The notes beneath the pieces were generated by a model that saw nothing but the letters and a program-made list of their open reading frames with translations, made no database searches and was not told where the DNA came from. Source: Polytrichum commune (taxonomy: Eukaryota; Streptophyta; Polytrichopsida; Polytrichales; Polytrichaceae). From it: 64,000 bases of DNA. This document shows, in pieces, positions 35,501-49,046 of the stretch (positions within the stretch are counted from its first letter, which is position 1; the number at the start of each line of letters is the position of its first letter). The stretch lies in NCBI GenBank assembly GCA_950295325.1, contig OX485804.1, forward strand, positions 30,258,001 to 30,322,000, in the 5' to 3' direction. The translations under genes were made by a program, and so were the position numbers.

Positions 35501-38500
35501 GTAAGCCCAGTGCAAAATTTGGCATCGAAGCTCTTTGTGCAATGTGCTCGTCAGTGTGGCTTGGTTGATGTTTATCATCAGCTTCTTGATCATGGAAGTA
35601 TGTTTTTACAAGCCCAAATATTAGTCAAGTTCTCATGGAGTTGACTCTGAATTTTTGTGCAAATCTTTTTTGCTTCCTGAAAATTGGAGACTTTCTATAT
35701 AATAACAGGAGTTACTGCAATACTTGCAAAATCTACTTCTGCTCCAACTCAATAACTGTTCTTTTGTCTTGCAGAAACTGTCATCAACCTGCGCAACTAT
35801 CCAAGTCTTGCTGGCTTGCCATATGGAGAAGTTCGTCGTGGGTTTCCAGAGGTATTTGGTCCTCTTCCTGATTTCTGCTCTAAGTATGTTTTAACTTGAT
35901 GTGATGCACATTCTCTGTCTAGAATTTTCAAGGAATTACGGCCACTTTTACGTACAGCCTCAGCAAACTACACAGGTGGTCCCTTGATAGAGATTCATCA
36001 AAGAGACTTACAAAGTACTGTTAAAAGGTACACAGGTTGAGCAAATGCCCGGACTTGGTTGCAGGCAGTGATATGTGGGCTAATTCCAGTAGGAGGAGGC
36101 CCAGAGTTCCATCCCTCAGATCAACGGCTTCTGCAGACAACTGATAAGGTCGATATCTACAATGTTCAGTATTTTTGATTTAATGTTGTTGATTTCAGTA
36201 CATCGACTTGGATGCTCAAAGAGGAGGTATCATGCAAATATATCTATAAATAGAATATGGAGCTGAATATTAATTGGGTTAAACATGGTGTTGATTTAAA
36301 TATTTAATGATGCAGATTCATCAATTTTGTTGGTTTCGAATTGGGAAGGAAGGATAGTGGTTTGCCCTAGAGCATGAGCTCAATATATTTTTAACTGCTT
36401 CAAAAATCCAGCTGCTAACATTTAGGATGAATATATAGGAAAAAAGGAACCTTGAAGTGATGGTCGTGTTTGTTGCAGCTGCTTGTCATAGCACGAAAGC
36501 ATACACAAAGGCTGCCTCCCCCAGCACTAGTGGCTAAGGCAGAAGAAAAACGGAATTTCATATTGTCATCCAGAGGTTACTACTTTGATACAAGTGTACC
36601 TAAAGATTTTGTTGAATCCAAGAGTCCTATTTTGTCAAGACGGACAAAGAAGCCAGCTTCTAAGGTGTGTGTGCCATCAATGTTTCACTGGATCTGCTCA
36701 CTATTACATAGAATCACAGTAACTCCCATGTAGACTTTTCACATTGAAATGTTTGAAAAGCCTTCTATATCAATAGTCATATATTTAGAAAAGCATGTCA
36801 ATAATCATACTAAAATTTTATTTCTATAGTTCTGGTCCTAAGTGTTGACTGAAATTATTCTTTTGGTTGGTTTAGACAGCTGATTGGAGTGTCGCCAGGA
36901 AAGAGCGTATTATAATACTCGGGTGGCGTCCTGGTGTAAGCGAGATGGTGTGGGAGTATGATGATTATGTTGGCCCTGGTAGCGAGTTGGTATATATCAA
37001 TCCCACTTTCAGTTCCTAAGTTGTTTCTATCACTGCACTTTACACATGATCAATTTAAGAATTTGGCTCTAGCTTTGATCTGAGGGGCATACATTTCTTA
37101 CGACATTTACTAGGGCTGATTTGCTTGGACTCCCTGCAAATGTGGAATAGAAATGGGTTCATTGACAATACGTCGACTTGTTCCTCAAATTTGTCCCAAA
37201 CATGCCACCTGAATGCATTATGGTGGTTAGTGCATCATGAGGTCACTGTCCTGAATTTCATTTAGAGAAGCTTGGGGAGTAACTTGTTATGAAGGTGAAT
37301 CTCAACCCCAATCTTACATGTTCTCTATATCTCAAATAAGAAACATAGAGAAGAGAAGGTGGTTTTGTGGTTCTCATCTTGAGAATGATGTTGTGAACTT
37401 ACAAGTGTCTTACTTCATCAGGTCATTTTAGCAGAAGCTCCATTGGATGAAAGGTTGGCCTGCCTGGCAAGGCGGAGTTCAAAGGCGCTGCGTAATATTC
37501 ATGTAGTCCATAAAGTACATATATCATTACCTTCCATTGGACTCCATAGTCTGCTGATGTGATTACATGCGTTTTTGGAATATAGATTACTTGGAACCTC
37601 AATGTCTTGCATCATAACAAGCAAGGTCTGTGTGGATAAAGCTGATGCTGGTTGTGACCAAATGACTTCTATATTTAAAAATCTCAACCAACTGTTCTTT
37701 GATTTTGCAGTTTGGAAATCCCATGAGCCGAACAGACTTGCAAGATGCTATATTAGACAACAGCCCTCAGTTAGGGACTAGTAGAACAAATGAAGACCTT
37801 GAAAAGATGCCGCTATCAATTGTTGTCATTGGAGACAGAGGCTGGTCTTCAGGAGGTTCATGTTTCGTCCTATTCTCTTGATTATTATGTAATCTTGTGA
37901 AAACTATTGTCAAGTATTTGAAATCTAGTCTGCTGTGAGCACCTAAGAGGACTATGGAACTGAATATAGATAATTCAGATTCTTAGAATTGTCAACCAAC
38001 TAATATAGTAGCAAGAGCAAGGCACCAATTCTAAAGAGTGACTAGCTAGCAATCACTATCCTTGTCTGTCTGTTCAAGTCAATCATGTACTGTGCTTGTT
38101 TGTTCATCTGACAGTTTCAAGTGACACAGAAGATCATTGTGCACATCGGTTCAGATCCAACCTTTTTAGTAAATGGTTTGTTGAATTTACTGCAATATAC
38201 ACATTTAAAGGAGACAGGAAGCTAGGATCTAATAATTTCCCATAGGCAAACCACTTTACACCCTGTGGTCTTTTGTTGCAGAGTCAACAAAGCCAGATAA
38301 GCAATGCGTGTTTGCATTGCTGTTAGCAGAATCTCTCTGCAAGGAGCACAATGTCAAGGTTTGTATCTTAAAGAATTCATTAAGAAGGCTCACTTTTTCA
38401 TTCTTATTAAAAATTTGGCTTACGAGTCACTAGATTTCTCACTTGAGATGCAGCTGCCATATGTATATGTCATTTTGGCGATTTGTGGAGTTGGACCCAT

Positions 38501-40040
38501 TCCCATCACAGCATGTCAATATTTTTCTTCTAGAGATCAGTTGATTTGATTACCTACCTGTAGAGTATATTTCTTTTAGCATGCAGAGTCTATCTTTGAT
38601 GTGTGCATGTTAGTGATGTACACAATTCTGACACAGAACTCTGCTTGTTCACAGGTTACGAGTTTAGTGGCAGAATTTGTCGACACAAAGCTGGGAAAGC
38701 AGGTATCTCAAAACCTCAACTGGTGTAGACTCGAAATTATTTGAAGATACTCCCTCAAGGTTTCGTACTTATGAAGAGGGTCTCATGCTTTCTACTGGTT
38801 TGCAAATGCCTCAGATTTTATGGATGATTGGGTGTTAAGGTTCCAAATAATGACAGTGGGCATAATTGTTGCAGGTCGTTAAGAGTCACCCTTCTCTCAC
38901 ATACATAGGAACCAGCGTCCTGACTGGTCTTGTCACATCTCAAGGTACCAATTTCAAATCCTAGACCAGCACACAATGCAACTGTTTCTGTTTGTCGACC
39001 TGCTACTTTCAGATATCCAATCAATCATGCATGATGAATAGGGTTGTTTAATGCATAAGTTACTGGTATCCTCAATTGATCAATTTTATAGCGTGGGCTG
39101 AAGGTGGTTGTCAAAGCAGTGTACTTAGGCTTGGATAATTTGCTAACATAAGGCATTGATGACCTTCTCAAATATGTGATCTCAGTTGTAGAACATTGGG
39201 AGCTAAACGCGGTCTGGACAGAGTTACTAAATTCCTGGGGCAATGAAATTTACATGAAGGTGCTTCCTCCATATTCAGTCTACTCATGAGTGCACATTTC
39301 TTATGTATTACCTCAATGGCACCGCACATGATATCCTATGTACTGGAACTTTTGTCAATTTTGTATAAAGTGTGCGTTTACACACAACCACCATTTTGGT
39401 GGTTGGTGGTTGTAGTTTGCTTATTTTGACACTATTTTTGAGGCATAAGGAGGGATAAGGTGCATTGATGACAACCACAACCACGACTAGTCTACCATGC
39501 CCACTATGATACAAGGTTTAGTTGGGAGTAGTTGTGATGGTTGCAATTGCCTTGCACTGGTTCTATTTTGTTTGTAGTTACTGTGGGGCACTGGGAGAGA
39601 CCTTCATTGAAGCTCTTTGATTGTGAAGCAGGTTGTCTTTCCTCCATTGCTAACTTCTATCTTTCCATTCTCAGGGTATTAAACTGTATATGACTGCTGG
39701 TGAGAGGCCATCTTTTTCTGAGCTTGCAGAGAGGGCTGTTTTGCGGGACGAAGTTGCTATAGGTTATCGACATGAGAACAGAGTGGTACTACAAGCACCA
39801 ATTCTCTCTTTCCTTGCTTTGTCATCTTGAAATATTTAATGTTACATCATCATCATCATCATCTCACATGCTTTGTGTGTTTATTTTTGTGAACACAAAA
39901 GGTCCTGTTCAAGTTGATTTCCAATGGTAAGTAACTTCTGGAGTGACTCTTATGTGCAGGTACTGAATCCAAACTTTAAGGAAGAGCCTTTAGATTTAGG
40001 TCCAGAAGACTCTCTTGTAGTCATATCCGAGTATGAATGA
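29541..40040 (+). CDS. PEC1: Plastid envelope ion channel, PEC1/PEC2 (POLLUX-like), 23 exons
   Basis: Inner-envelope cation channel related to CASTOR/POLLUX. Exons: 29541-29649, 30300-30547, 31187-31485, 31775-31846, 32614-32686, 32926-33024, 33784-33938, 34154-34258, 34454-34540, 34998-35085, 35450-35597, 35775-35851, 36065-36148, 36479-36664, 36876-36989, 37422-37514, 37711-37855, 38282-38358, 38655-38702, 38875-38944, 39192-39259, 39675-39785, 39960-40040. Every junction is GT-AG with matching phase; the sum is 2,637 nt (878 aa; Arabidopsis ~815). Membrane segments lie near residues 117-136, 219-241 and 275-298, with a pore-side [18 protein letters not shown]. The first RCK-type Rossmann fold starts at [10 protein letters not shown] (~319) and the second at [11 protein letters not shown] (~620). 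The C-terminus has [27 protein letters not shown] and [11 protein letters not shown], all matching PEC. ATG 29541 is the first ATG after an in-frame TGA (29517-29519). An upstream coding exon is possible (see 28311-28760). PEC1 versus PEC2 cannot be told. Confidence 0.94.
31914..32541. mobile_element. TIR element, family D copy 2, inside PEC intron 4
   Basis: Ends ctaaggggctcattacact and agcgtaagtggccctaa are inverted and match 2240-2777. The element lies wholly within the intron 31847-32613. It carries a nested piece (about 32236-32405) of the TAGTGT family in reverse orientation, which explains its greater length. Confidence 0.65.
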
Positions 40041-42780
40041 CCATAAAGCTAGGACCCAATGTACACTACATTCAACGAGTTACTACATGTAGTTTTCTAA
40101 AGTGAGATTAACAATTTTATGGATCCGCTGTCATGTTATTAGGTATACATTTGTCTTGCAACCTCTGATAGGGTACACCAAAACAAAATGATGTTCAGCT
40201 TGGCAAACTACACCTTAAGCATTGAGATTTGCCTATGGTCAATATACAGATCAATTAGCTCATAGTATCAAGGTGCTATGCAATCCACTCCAAGATGGAT
40301 TTTCAATCCATCTAAGTCTTCTTGGAATTCAGATTATTTAAGAGATTGTTAACTTCATGGAGCTATTACTTGGTGGACGATGCTCAACAGCCTATCAATA
40401 ATAGCGGAATTTCAGATTCTTTCACCTGGCACTTATTTGATTGAGTCTTCACCTTGTTTTGATTCTAATCAATTATCCACTGTTCAATATTGACTTAAAA
40501 ACCTTGTATTTCGGATTAGCTTTGATGTCTGTAGAGCAGAATCAGTTGACATGACAAGATCGGAACCTGGCTAATTCCAGTTTGTGTTGAATCTGTCTCC
40601 AAGGCACTGGTGAGCAGAAAGATCATGGCATTATCATTTGGAGGGATGCTCAGTTAAACTGAACCTCATGTAAGTAGAAAGTTAATCTACACTTTGACGA
40701 TGAGTAAGAAATTCGCCTGAACTCCAAAATTGATGTGGAAATGCCTATTAGCCAGTCCACAACCACTTTACTTACTGTCAAATGATTTGCCAATAAGCCA
40801 TCTAACTCTATCATAGTTGGCTTATTGCAATGAGATGATTCGAATCATACTTTGTATGGTGACTAGTTTGGATCTCTACCTTCTAGGTTTGGTGCACCTG
40901 TGCATATGAATTAATGTCCCATACCATCCCAGAACCTCTCAACATGCCAATATTGACAACAAAGCGTTTTGGGACTTTGGAACAATAACTTTGTTGGCAT
41001 CCACTTGTCCTTGGAGTAGGTTGCCAAAATGTTTATATGATTGAGATGATAAATTAGATTGGCTTATAAGCCAATTATGATTCGCATCCCTTGCATGCCA
41101 CATCTTTCCACAAATGCCTCACTATCTCATGTTTTATGTAAATACGTGTGTTGCAGATTTTCTTGGGGGGGATTGTTTATCAAATATTTTTCTTTTCCTA
41201 ATTTTTATTTGTTTATTTATTTTTGGTCTACTTCTACTTTCTCTCATTGTCTTGCACCCTTTGATAATTTGAACTTCAATTTTTTTTCATTTAAACTTAA
41301 GCCTATGTTAATTAAAGAAATGCCCCTTTTGTGTTGTTTTAAAATCATTGTATGTGTGTTATTTTGAGGCATCCTTTTATCAATAGGTTTAGTAAGATTA
41401 GGCAACCCATTAACAAAAGACATGGGCTGCCTTATGTTACTAAGTTTGTCGATAAAGGTTGGAATATAGTAATGACAAGGGATTGAGATACCAAAGATTG
41501 ACAGGGATACAACATGATGAACAATAACATAACTAAAAGAATACTACTGAACAATACAAGAACACTACAATAACACAACTGATCACAAGAACATTATTAA
41601 ATTCTCAAGAGATGAGGTTGTGAGTGGAAAAGCCTTGTAACCCTTTGCAAGGTTTGTACCATCCTAAACATAGTGCCCTATATGTAGTTCTACAAAAAAG
41701 TAATACATTAAATTTATACTTGGGTACCCTTTATGACGCAATATGTGAATAAAAATGATACTATATTACATTGAATATTTAAAAAAATTCTTGCACAAAC
41801 GAAGAGTACCCTATACTAGGTCTCCCCCTATTAATAATATTTTGTGAGTGAGGTATCTGTGCATCCTTCATTTTAGTTGCAATACCTTAAAGGATATGAT
41901 TTTCTGGATTAAACCTATCAACTTCCCCACCAACATATGAACCACACTCAACCATACATAGAAGAAGAATAAGGCATGTGAGTGTTATTCGACTATTTTT
42001 CTTGCTTGGACACCTATATTTGAGTGGTGTGTGGTTAGGTGAGGATCCAGAAGAAACACCATGAAGACACTTGTCTAAAAGAGATTAGACTATGTCTTCA
42101 ACTACTCCACACTCAATAGTGAGCACAATTGGAAGGACCTATGTGTTCAATTAAGAAATCAACAAACATCATTGCACTTACGATCACCATGACTAATCCA
42201 AGGGATGCCCATTCTTCTATCTTATTTTTTTGGTTGATGCTTCATTGTAGATTTGCTAATGCAACACAAGTTTTGTTTTGCTATACCATGCCCACACTAG
42301 GGCTAGTCGTTACTCCTCGGCAATAGGAGTAGTCCCTCTCAACATGGAAAGTTCATCACTTTTTGAAATGTATTGCTTCCAATAGGACTATTTGTCCTAC
42401 TCACAAAAACCTCACTAGATGTGATGTATTGTAATTTCACCAATGCATGCAAGACAAAAACTCCTATCAAAATGGAACCTCTCGCATTGATTTGTCCAGT
42501 TGATGATTCTAGTGTGGGCATGGTATAAGTGTAAATCAATAGAAGGTGGAGAACATGAGCAAACCAAATAACACCCACACACCTTATAGCATACTTGGCT
42601 TAAGCAAATAAGACGATTTGAATCATACTTGTACTAGTGATTCAAATGATCTGAATCACATCAATCAAGGTTTGGCCACACATGGCGGTTCCAGGCCATA
42701 ACTTGTCTTGGAACCCCACCAAACTGGCTAATGGGGGTTGCACAAGCTCATTCTCGAATGAAGGTTTAATAGGTGTGTGT
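40041..42780. other. PEC 3' flank and gene-free spacer
   Basis: Includes the PEC 3' UTR just after 40040 and AT-rich unique sequence. A fragment of family F lies near 41865-41960 and a fragment of the family-G end (aaccaaataacacccacaca) near 42566. No gene supported. Confidence 0.5.
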
Positions 42781-43324
42781 TAAGGACTGTCGATTTCTGG
42801 TTGGGGCCATGATAACAAAATTAAGATGCTTGAAGGATGACACCCAAACATTGATTTTCCTCTCCACTTGGACTTCTTGCTAAGATTCGAGGATGAGATT
42901 GGGGAGTTTCCAACAAACTCCATCCATGCCTCATCAGGTCCACTCCACCTGCGACCATGCATGTGGGTCATATGGGATTCACTCCTTGCAAGCATAATTT
43001 GTGGTTTTGGCTTGCAACAAGCTTTGGAGGGAGGTCGAAGGAAAATCTTGCAATCATTGCTCTATGCCATGTGTATGTTGGAGGTTGCTTCCGAGCTTGC
43101 AAATTTGATCAACTGTTGTTGGCAAGAGATTGGATGTTTTGTGGCTAGCTTCCTAAACAGATTTCTAGTATTGTGCTCTCATTGGAGGTACTACAATGAA
43201 TTCATTCTAATATGCTAGAGTGATAACCATGAATTAGTCAAGGTATGGTAATTGAACTTATTAAACAGTCGTCTTGAAATATAAATGGGAGAAACATTCC
43301 AATGATCACTGTGCAAAGGAGTGA

Positions 43325-43360
<36 letters not shown>

Positions 43361-44260
43361 AAGTTAAAAGGGAATAAATTAATGAATCCTACCATGACCT
43401 TTGAACTCGCATGTGTGGTTTGGCTTATTGTCGCAATTCATGGATACTATAGTTACTTTGGCCAAGACCAAGTAAATGACCATTGTCGGATGATGCAACA
43501 AAAAAAAATTAATAAAGGAAAACTCATAATCCTAGAATAACGATTGCATTGCTTTATCACGTAAAATGAAAAGGATTTAATTAACACAAGATTATTGACT
43601 ATACCAAAATGCCCTTAGCTTTGGTAAAAAGACCAAAATGGGATACTTTATACAAGACTGTTGACAATGGTTGTGCCTATGTTGTGCAGTGCACTTGGTC
43701 CAACTAAAATGAACTTATTGCTGGACTATTGCCTGGGTATTTAGTGTGAGTTGAGAGACAACCATAATTGCATGTACTGTTGTGAGAGTTTATAAGACTT
43801 TACCCTATAAATCTTCATCCAATTGCCAGTTCAAGACTAAAGTAACTTGAAATAATCATGTGATTGTCGTAATAACACTTATTTGTGACGCCTAGATGAT
43901 ATAAGAATCACCTTTTAAGTCTTCCATGAGTGTTTCCTTGGTTTTTGGTCTTACCCAAAATCCTAACTACAACATGTGTATGAAAAGGGAATTGATGTTT
44001 GAGGTGATTAGAGAATGAATGTGTAATGTGTGTGGAGAGGGATTTAATCGTTGAGGAGGGTTTAATTATCTGTGACACATGTGTGTGGAGAGAAATTTGA
44101 TATTTGATGTAGGATAGAAAATGAGTGTGCATTGTGTGGGGAGGGAATTGATCTTTGAATGAAATAAGAAAATGTGTAAAACATGTGTATGGAGAGGGAT
44201 TTCATCTTTGAAGGAGGTTAGAGAAGGTGGTTTGCATTGTGTATAGAGAAAAATTTAATC
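42781..44260. other. Gene-free stretch with unrecognised ORFs and (AT)n
   Basis: The 42868-43218 frame (116 aa) and its overlaps match nothing I know. A (ta)n run lies at 43329-43358. The stretch 43985-44270 contains several diverged repeats of a gtgtgnagagngattt.at motif (tggagagggatttaatc, tggagagaaatttgat, gggagggaattgatc). Confidence 0.5.
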
Positions 44261-44530
44261 ATTGAGGGAGGTTGGAGTTTATGAATGATAAGTTCACACA
44301 TGAAAAGAAGGTCAATAAATATATGCATTCACAATGTATTTGCATGCACAAGGATTTATTGTTTGTCAATGTGGAAGTGACCACATGTAACAAAAACTAC
44401 ATGGCAGTGACAACAAGAGGGAACTTGCATCTGAATATCTCACATCTACATATATGTGAACATTCACAAAGCAATGCGGCATGTGATTTTTTAAAATTAA
44501 GTGTAAGGACCTTGATCACCATGGTGAGCT

Positions 44531-45535
44531 TTAGTGTGGCACTACAACTTGAACTCCGAGTGAATTGTAGACAACATCCACATCAGCCAAACTTTGCCTT
44601 ATCTCGCAAAATGGACCAATGGCCTCGTGTAAAGTAATGTGTCTTGGTTGGTGTTGGACACCTAGGTCATCATCCCGAAGCATGGGCAAAAGTGATTGCT
44701 TGAGCTCATGAGAGGCAAGTTCACTTTCCAATTTATAATGCAACATAAGAGCTCCGAGGTCATTGCGATCTTCTTGCAATTCTCACTTGCGAAACATCTC
44801 AACAAGAGGAAGCACATGCAAGCATGTAGCTCAAATGCTCTGGCATCAATCTTCATGGAGGCGCTCATGATGACGCCACATAATTTGTTTTGCCGATTTG
44901 CACAACCAACCAAATCATCCATTTGACCAATAAAACACTCAGAATACATGAGCAAGAACAAGAGCAAGAACACCACATGAAGGAATGACGCCAAACCCAA
45001 TTTGCTTGAGCAAAATTTGGCCTTGTGAGGCTCTGAATTTGAATAAAGGGCATAGCAAAAAAAGTTTGTAGCCCTCCCAAAAGTCTTGCACTCTGCAATT
45101 GAGAGCAACAATCACACAAATAATTAGAATATCAACCTAGGAAGTGCACATGTCAAAATTTGAAAAAGATGAGGAAAATTCTATTAGAAGCCCAACTCCC
45201 ACAACTCCCTCTCCATGTTCACATGCAACAACAACAACAACAACACTTTAAGGGCACCTAGGAGAGTTGATTCCAATGCAACACTTGTAGGCAATTTGTG
45301 TACTAGGTAGCAAGAAGGCTTGCAATTTTGGCAGCCATAGGTGATCAACAACCTTCTCCTTCGAACAAACAACCCAAGTTACCGAAAGGTCAAGGTAGAT
45401 TGTTGTGCTAGCACTATTGGATGAGAGTTGGGCTAGGTGCACAAAAAATTGAGAAAGGCCATGGATGAGAACTTCTGTGGCCTTTGTTCTGAGACCGGCA
45501 TGTGTACTAGACAACCTACCACCTCCTGCCATCTT
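44531..45535 (-). pseudogene. Unrecognised minus-strand ORF cluster, possibly a decayed gene
   Basis: Minus-strand frames follow one another. 45532-45248 gives MAGGGRLSSTHAGLRTKATE then LSQFFVHLAQLSSNSAS. 45111-44662 includes MSASMKIDARAFELHAC. 44779-44531 gives MQEDRNDLGALMLHYKLESE then LASHELKQSLLPMLRDDD. The last two are in different frames but read on from each other. The texture is protein-like, yet I do not recognise a family, and frame changes would be needed. It could be a processed pseudogene or chance. Confidence 0.25.
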
Positions 45536-45634
45536 ATCAATGCTACTAGCCTGAGCCTAGATCCATAGTGCAAATTACCTAACCGTTTCCAAACTGGAGC
45601 CGCTATGTGCGGCCATGCCCTTAGACTGGCAAAT

Positions 45635-46015
45635 AAGCCAACTATATTTCACATCCTTCACATGTCGCGCCCTTCATTTTAGTTACAATACCTCAAAGGT
45701 GATCATGTTTTGGATGGAACCTATGAACATGCCCCACCACTATATGAACCACATGCAACAGAAAGAGGGAATCATCATATAGCATACCTCTCATTGATCC
45801 AACATTAAAGCCATGAAATACTATATGCATCCTGGAGGCTGCTTATTTTGTAGTTGATATGACTCCAGAAAGAATTTGCAAAACCCTAAGTTAGCGTACT
45901 TGAGGCCATTTGAGATGACTTGGCAACAAACATAGTGGGGGTATGGGTCAAGTTTTCATGTTGGATGGATGAGAGGTATGCTTATATGTGATAATTCCCT
46001 CTCTCCACATGCAAC
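45635..46015. repeat. Dispersed repeat family F, copy 2
   Basis: Same text as copy 1 plus a further 5' part (cttcattttagttacaatac, catatgaaccacatgcaac-like) that also appears at about 41865-41960. No coding frame. Confidence 0.55.
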
Positions 46016-47552
46016 GATCGATACAAGAAGAACAAGTTGATTGCCCAAACTTTGAAAGTGCGGTTTGAACTTTGCACAATATTCGAGCGAACTTGACATT
46101 ATTTGGGCTGACCCTTAACTTCCTAAGAGGCTATATTTGGGCTTATGAAAGGCTCTTGAAGGGAAAAAAATTATCCAAAAGGAAGGTGCTAAGAAGGTTC
46201 GAATAGGTATCATCATGTTCCTCATAAAACTTCCTTGTCAACAATGATGATCCCATTCCAACATGCCCGCACCAACACACTACTTACAAATGGTTGTTCA
46301 CAACCCAAAATTCAAGAATGAACTATTAACTTTTCCCTTTGTTGATACGTTGCTATACATAATCATTCATATTATTTGGACTCTTTTTTCCTTACTTCAA
46401 AACATACACCTATTCTCAATACACTCTTGAAAGTTTGGACTACAAATTTACCACATATATTCATCACAAACTCATGAAGTTTAACGATTCTAGACCGACT
46501 ATAAACAAGAAAACGGTAGAACCGTGAGGCTATGTCCTTTGTTATGAAAGACTATAATTGTAGTTGATTACTTTGCTCATGCCAATCCATGACTATTCAT
46601 TATACCAAACCTTTCTTGGATTTAGTGCACCTTCTTCTCAAATACGGGTCAAGGATTGAAGCTACTCATTTATCACCCAAATTTTTTTAAATAAATAATC
46701 AAGAACTGCCGAAATAACTATAGTTAACTAGATTTCTTTCAATGCATTTTAGGGAGCACTTGTATATATATATATATATATATATATTAAAACTATAGTT
46801 AACATCCACATTACATAAAGTGGACCAAAAATAACAAGAACAAGTAACGTCCAAGTGTGAACACAAAGTAGTTAGGAAATTTGCTCTTGAAACGAAGAAG
46901 TTGATGCATAGTCTTTGTCCTAAAGACAGAGTCAACAAACAACGAAAAGTACTAAACATTGGTACCGTGTGTTGATGTGATCTTAAGACCAACATCTAGG
47001 TACCCTAGAAACTGAGATCTAGAAAGCTTAGTTTTCAGATGATCTAATGAAACCACAATGCGGTCTAGGAAGTTTAATAAGGGTTAATAATAAGAGAGGC
47101 GAGTGTCTCCCCAGCAAACAAATGAAATGTACATAATCCCCAGCAAACTCCAATGGCCACATACATGACTGATCTGCCAGTCTCTCAGCTAGTTTGGATA
47201 GCGTTGGCGAATCTGGCTTCTCCTATTGGCCGCATCCGCCACGTGTCAGCTGGACGTCATGTAGAGGCCCGTCCTCAAGCTGCCACGTGTCCTTACCCAG
47301 GCCTTTGTACCCTAGCCTACCCTTTTTCCCTTGTTGCAAGCATGTGTTGCATGTTCACAATTCACAAACTGGGCAAGGGCGGACCATATTTGGAAAGGGG
47401 GGGGGGGGGGGGGGGGGTGCTACGCTAAATATTGTATTTCGTGTCATAGGGTATTTTATTAATGTCACTTTTCTAATGACACTCGTATGAATAAGAAGTT
47501 CAAGAGTGTTGCAGACCTTGGACAACTAACCAACAAATTCAATTATTAGTTA
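46016..47552. other. Gene-free stretch with (AT)n, G-box pair and poly-G
   Basis: A (ta)n run at 46761-46788. 47150-47340 is locally GC-rich and holds two GCCACGTGTC motifs. A run of about 20 G at 47398-47417 may be an assembly or slippage feature. Confidence 0.6.
47238..47291. promoter_or_regulatory. Two G-box/ABRE motifs (GCCACGTGTC) 44 bp apart
   Basis: Identical decamers at 47238-47247 and 47282-47291, with a GACGTC core between (47253-47258) and an ATTGG (inverted CCAAT) just upstream. In plants such pairs mark ABA- or light-regulated promoters. No gene is recognised within 2.9 kb downstream, so the site may be orphaned. Confidence 0.4.
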
Positions 47553-47858
47553 ACTACACAAAATATGATATTTACTGTTTGATTATATTTACTGTTGTTA
47601 TCAGCCTACCCTACTCAATAATTAGTGTTAGACATACATGTGCCGCTACCTTCCCTACTGCCACCTCCTTTATTATATCCTTTTTTTTCATATCTTTACT
47701 AACACTGAATTCAAACATGTAACTTCCACATATTGCCATAGTTGATATTTAGTGTTTGAGTTTACATTTAATGTTACTGACTTTCATAGGGTTATTCATA
47801 TTTAGTGTATGCGTACGTATTTAGTGTATCAAACACTAAATATCATATTTTGTGTAGT
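47553..47858. mobile_element. ACTACACAAAATAT-type MITE (306 bp), perfect 22-bp TIRs
   Basis: Begins actacacaaaatatgatatt and ends with the exact complement (aatatcattttgtgtagt type). The body matches 26274-26595. No clear target duplication was found. Confidence 0.8.
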
Positions 47859-48394
47859 TGCCTTTTGTAACTATAGTTGTTCGTGATTTGACCTGTGAAA
47901 AAATGTAGTTCACTTTAGTTGTTTTAAATTCGGTCTGTCGAAAAAATCTAGTTAGCTATAGTTATATCTAATTAACTAAATATCTAGTTAACCAAAGTTG
48001 AGCGCAGCCTGTTCACAGAATTATGTTGTAGTGTTGTAGTGTCACTAGTGTGTTAGTTGTGTTGGTGGTGTACATGGAGGTTGTTCCAGAGCCCAACATT
48101 ATGAGCGCTCATATGAAGGCGTTTCTTGATGATCCGCTGTGGCCCGAGCATATTAAAGGCCCTCTTCTTCAAATGTGTAGTGATACTTGAAATTTTTTAA
48201 AGTTAACTTTAGTTGTTCTTCAATTCGGTTTGAAATGTTTATAGCTAACTATAGTTTGTTCCCTAAAATGTATTGAAAAAATCTAGTTGACTAGAGTTAT
48301 TTTGGCAGTTGTCCAAGGTTTGAAGTGTTGTCATCCCAACTTACAACTCTGTATAAAGTTTGGTATATTTTACATCCTAACATCTCTGTAATGA

Positions 48395-48613
48395 AATATT
48401 GTGTTGGATGATTGAAATTTGGATGGAAAATAACCGAGTAAGTGACCGTAATTGCAACATTATAAATCTATGATGTCCAAATTTTCTTTACAAGGAATGA
48501 CAAATAATGATAGGTTTACATCCAGTGTTGGTGACATTACATGGGCAGTTTACAATTAGTATTGAGCAAGACAACTAGAATTGGTGACACCAAATACAAA
48601 TATGTAGTGTAGT
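48395..48613. repeat. TAGTGT-family element, reverse copy
   Basis: The reverse complement matches the 19904 copy (tattgagcaagacaactaga, attggtgacaccaaatac), ending atgtagtgtagta. A 5' part is missing or eroded. Confidence 0.65.
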
Positions 48614-48644
48614 AAGTGCTCCACCTGCATGTGCTGATGGTTGA

Positions 48645-49046
48645 GGGTAACGGGTTTCTTTAGAATTCAATAGCCAATTATTTGCTCTTTTTTTCCATAC
48701 TCTCTAGCTTCAACCGATCGGATTTACACACAAAAAACATGTGTTGCGTTATCAAATCTACTTTGATTCAATAGCATACACATATTAAAAATTGGACTTC
48801 CCATGATTTAGGTATGGTTATGGGAAGTGCATGTTTGTTAGTTCTTTAACTGACTAGAGTAGGTCCTCCCGATTGTGTTTACTAATGAGTGTGGAGTAGT
48901 TACAAAAATTTGAAGTTGTAGTTCAACCCTTTTTTAAACATGTGTCTTTATGGTGTTTTTTTTTTGATGCTCACCTAAACAAACACCCATTAAATATAGG
49001 TATCCAATTAAGAAAAATGACCGAATAACACCCGTGAGCCTTACAT
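48645..49046. repeat. Dispersed repeat family G, copy 1 (~400 bp)
   Basis: Shares ggaagtgcatgtttgttgat-like, gtgtagagtagtta-like and atccaattaagaaa text with 55006-55395 in the same order. The ends (gagggtaacgggtttc / cgaataacacccgtgagcct) are weak inverted repeats. Confidence 0.6.
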
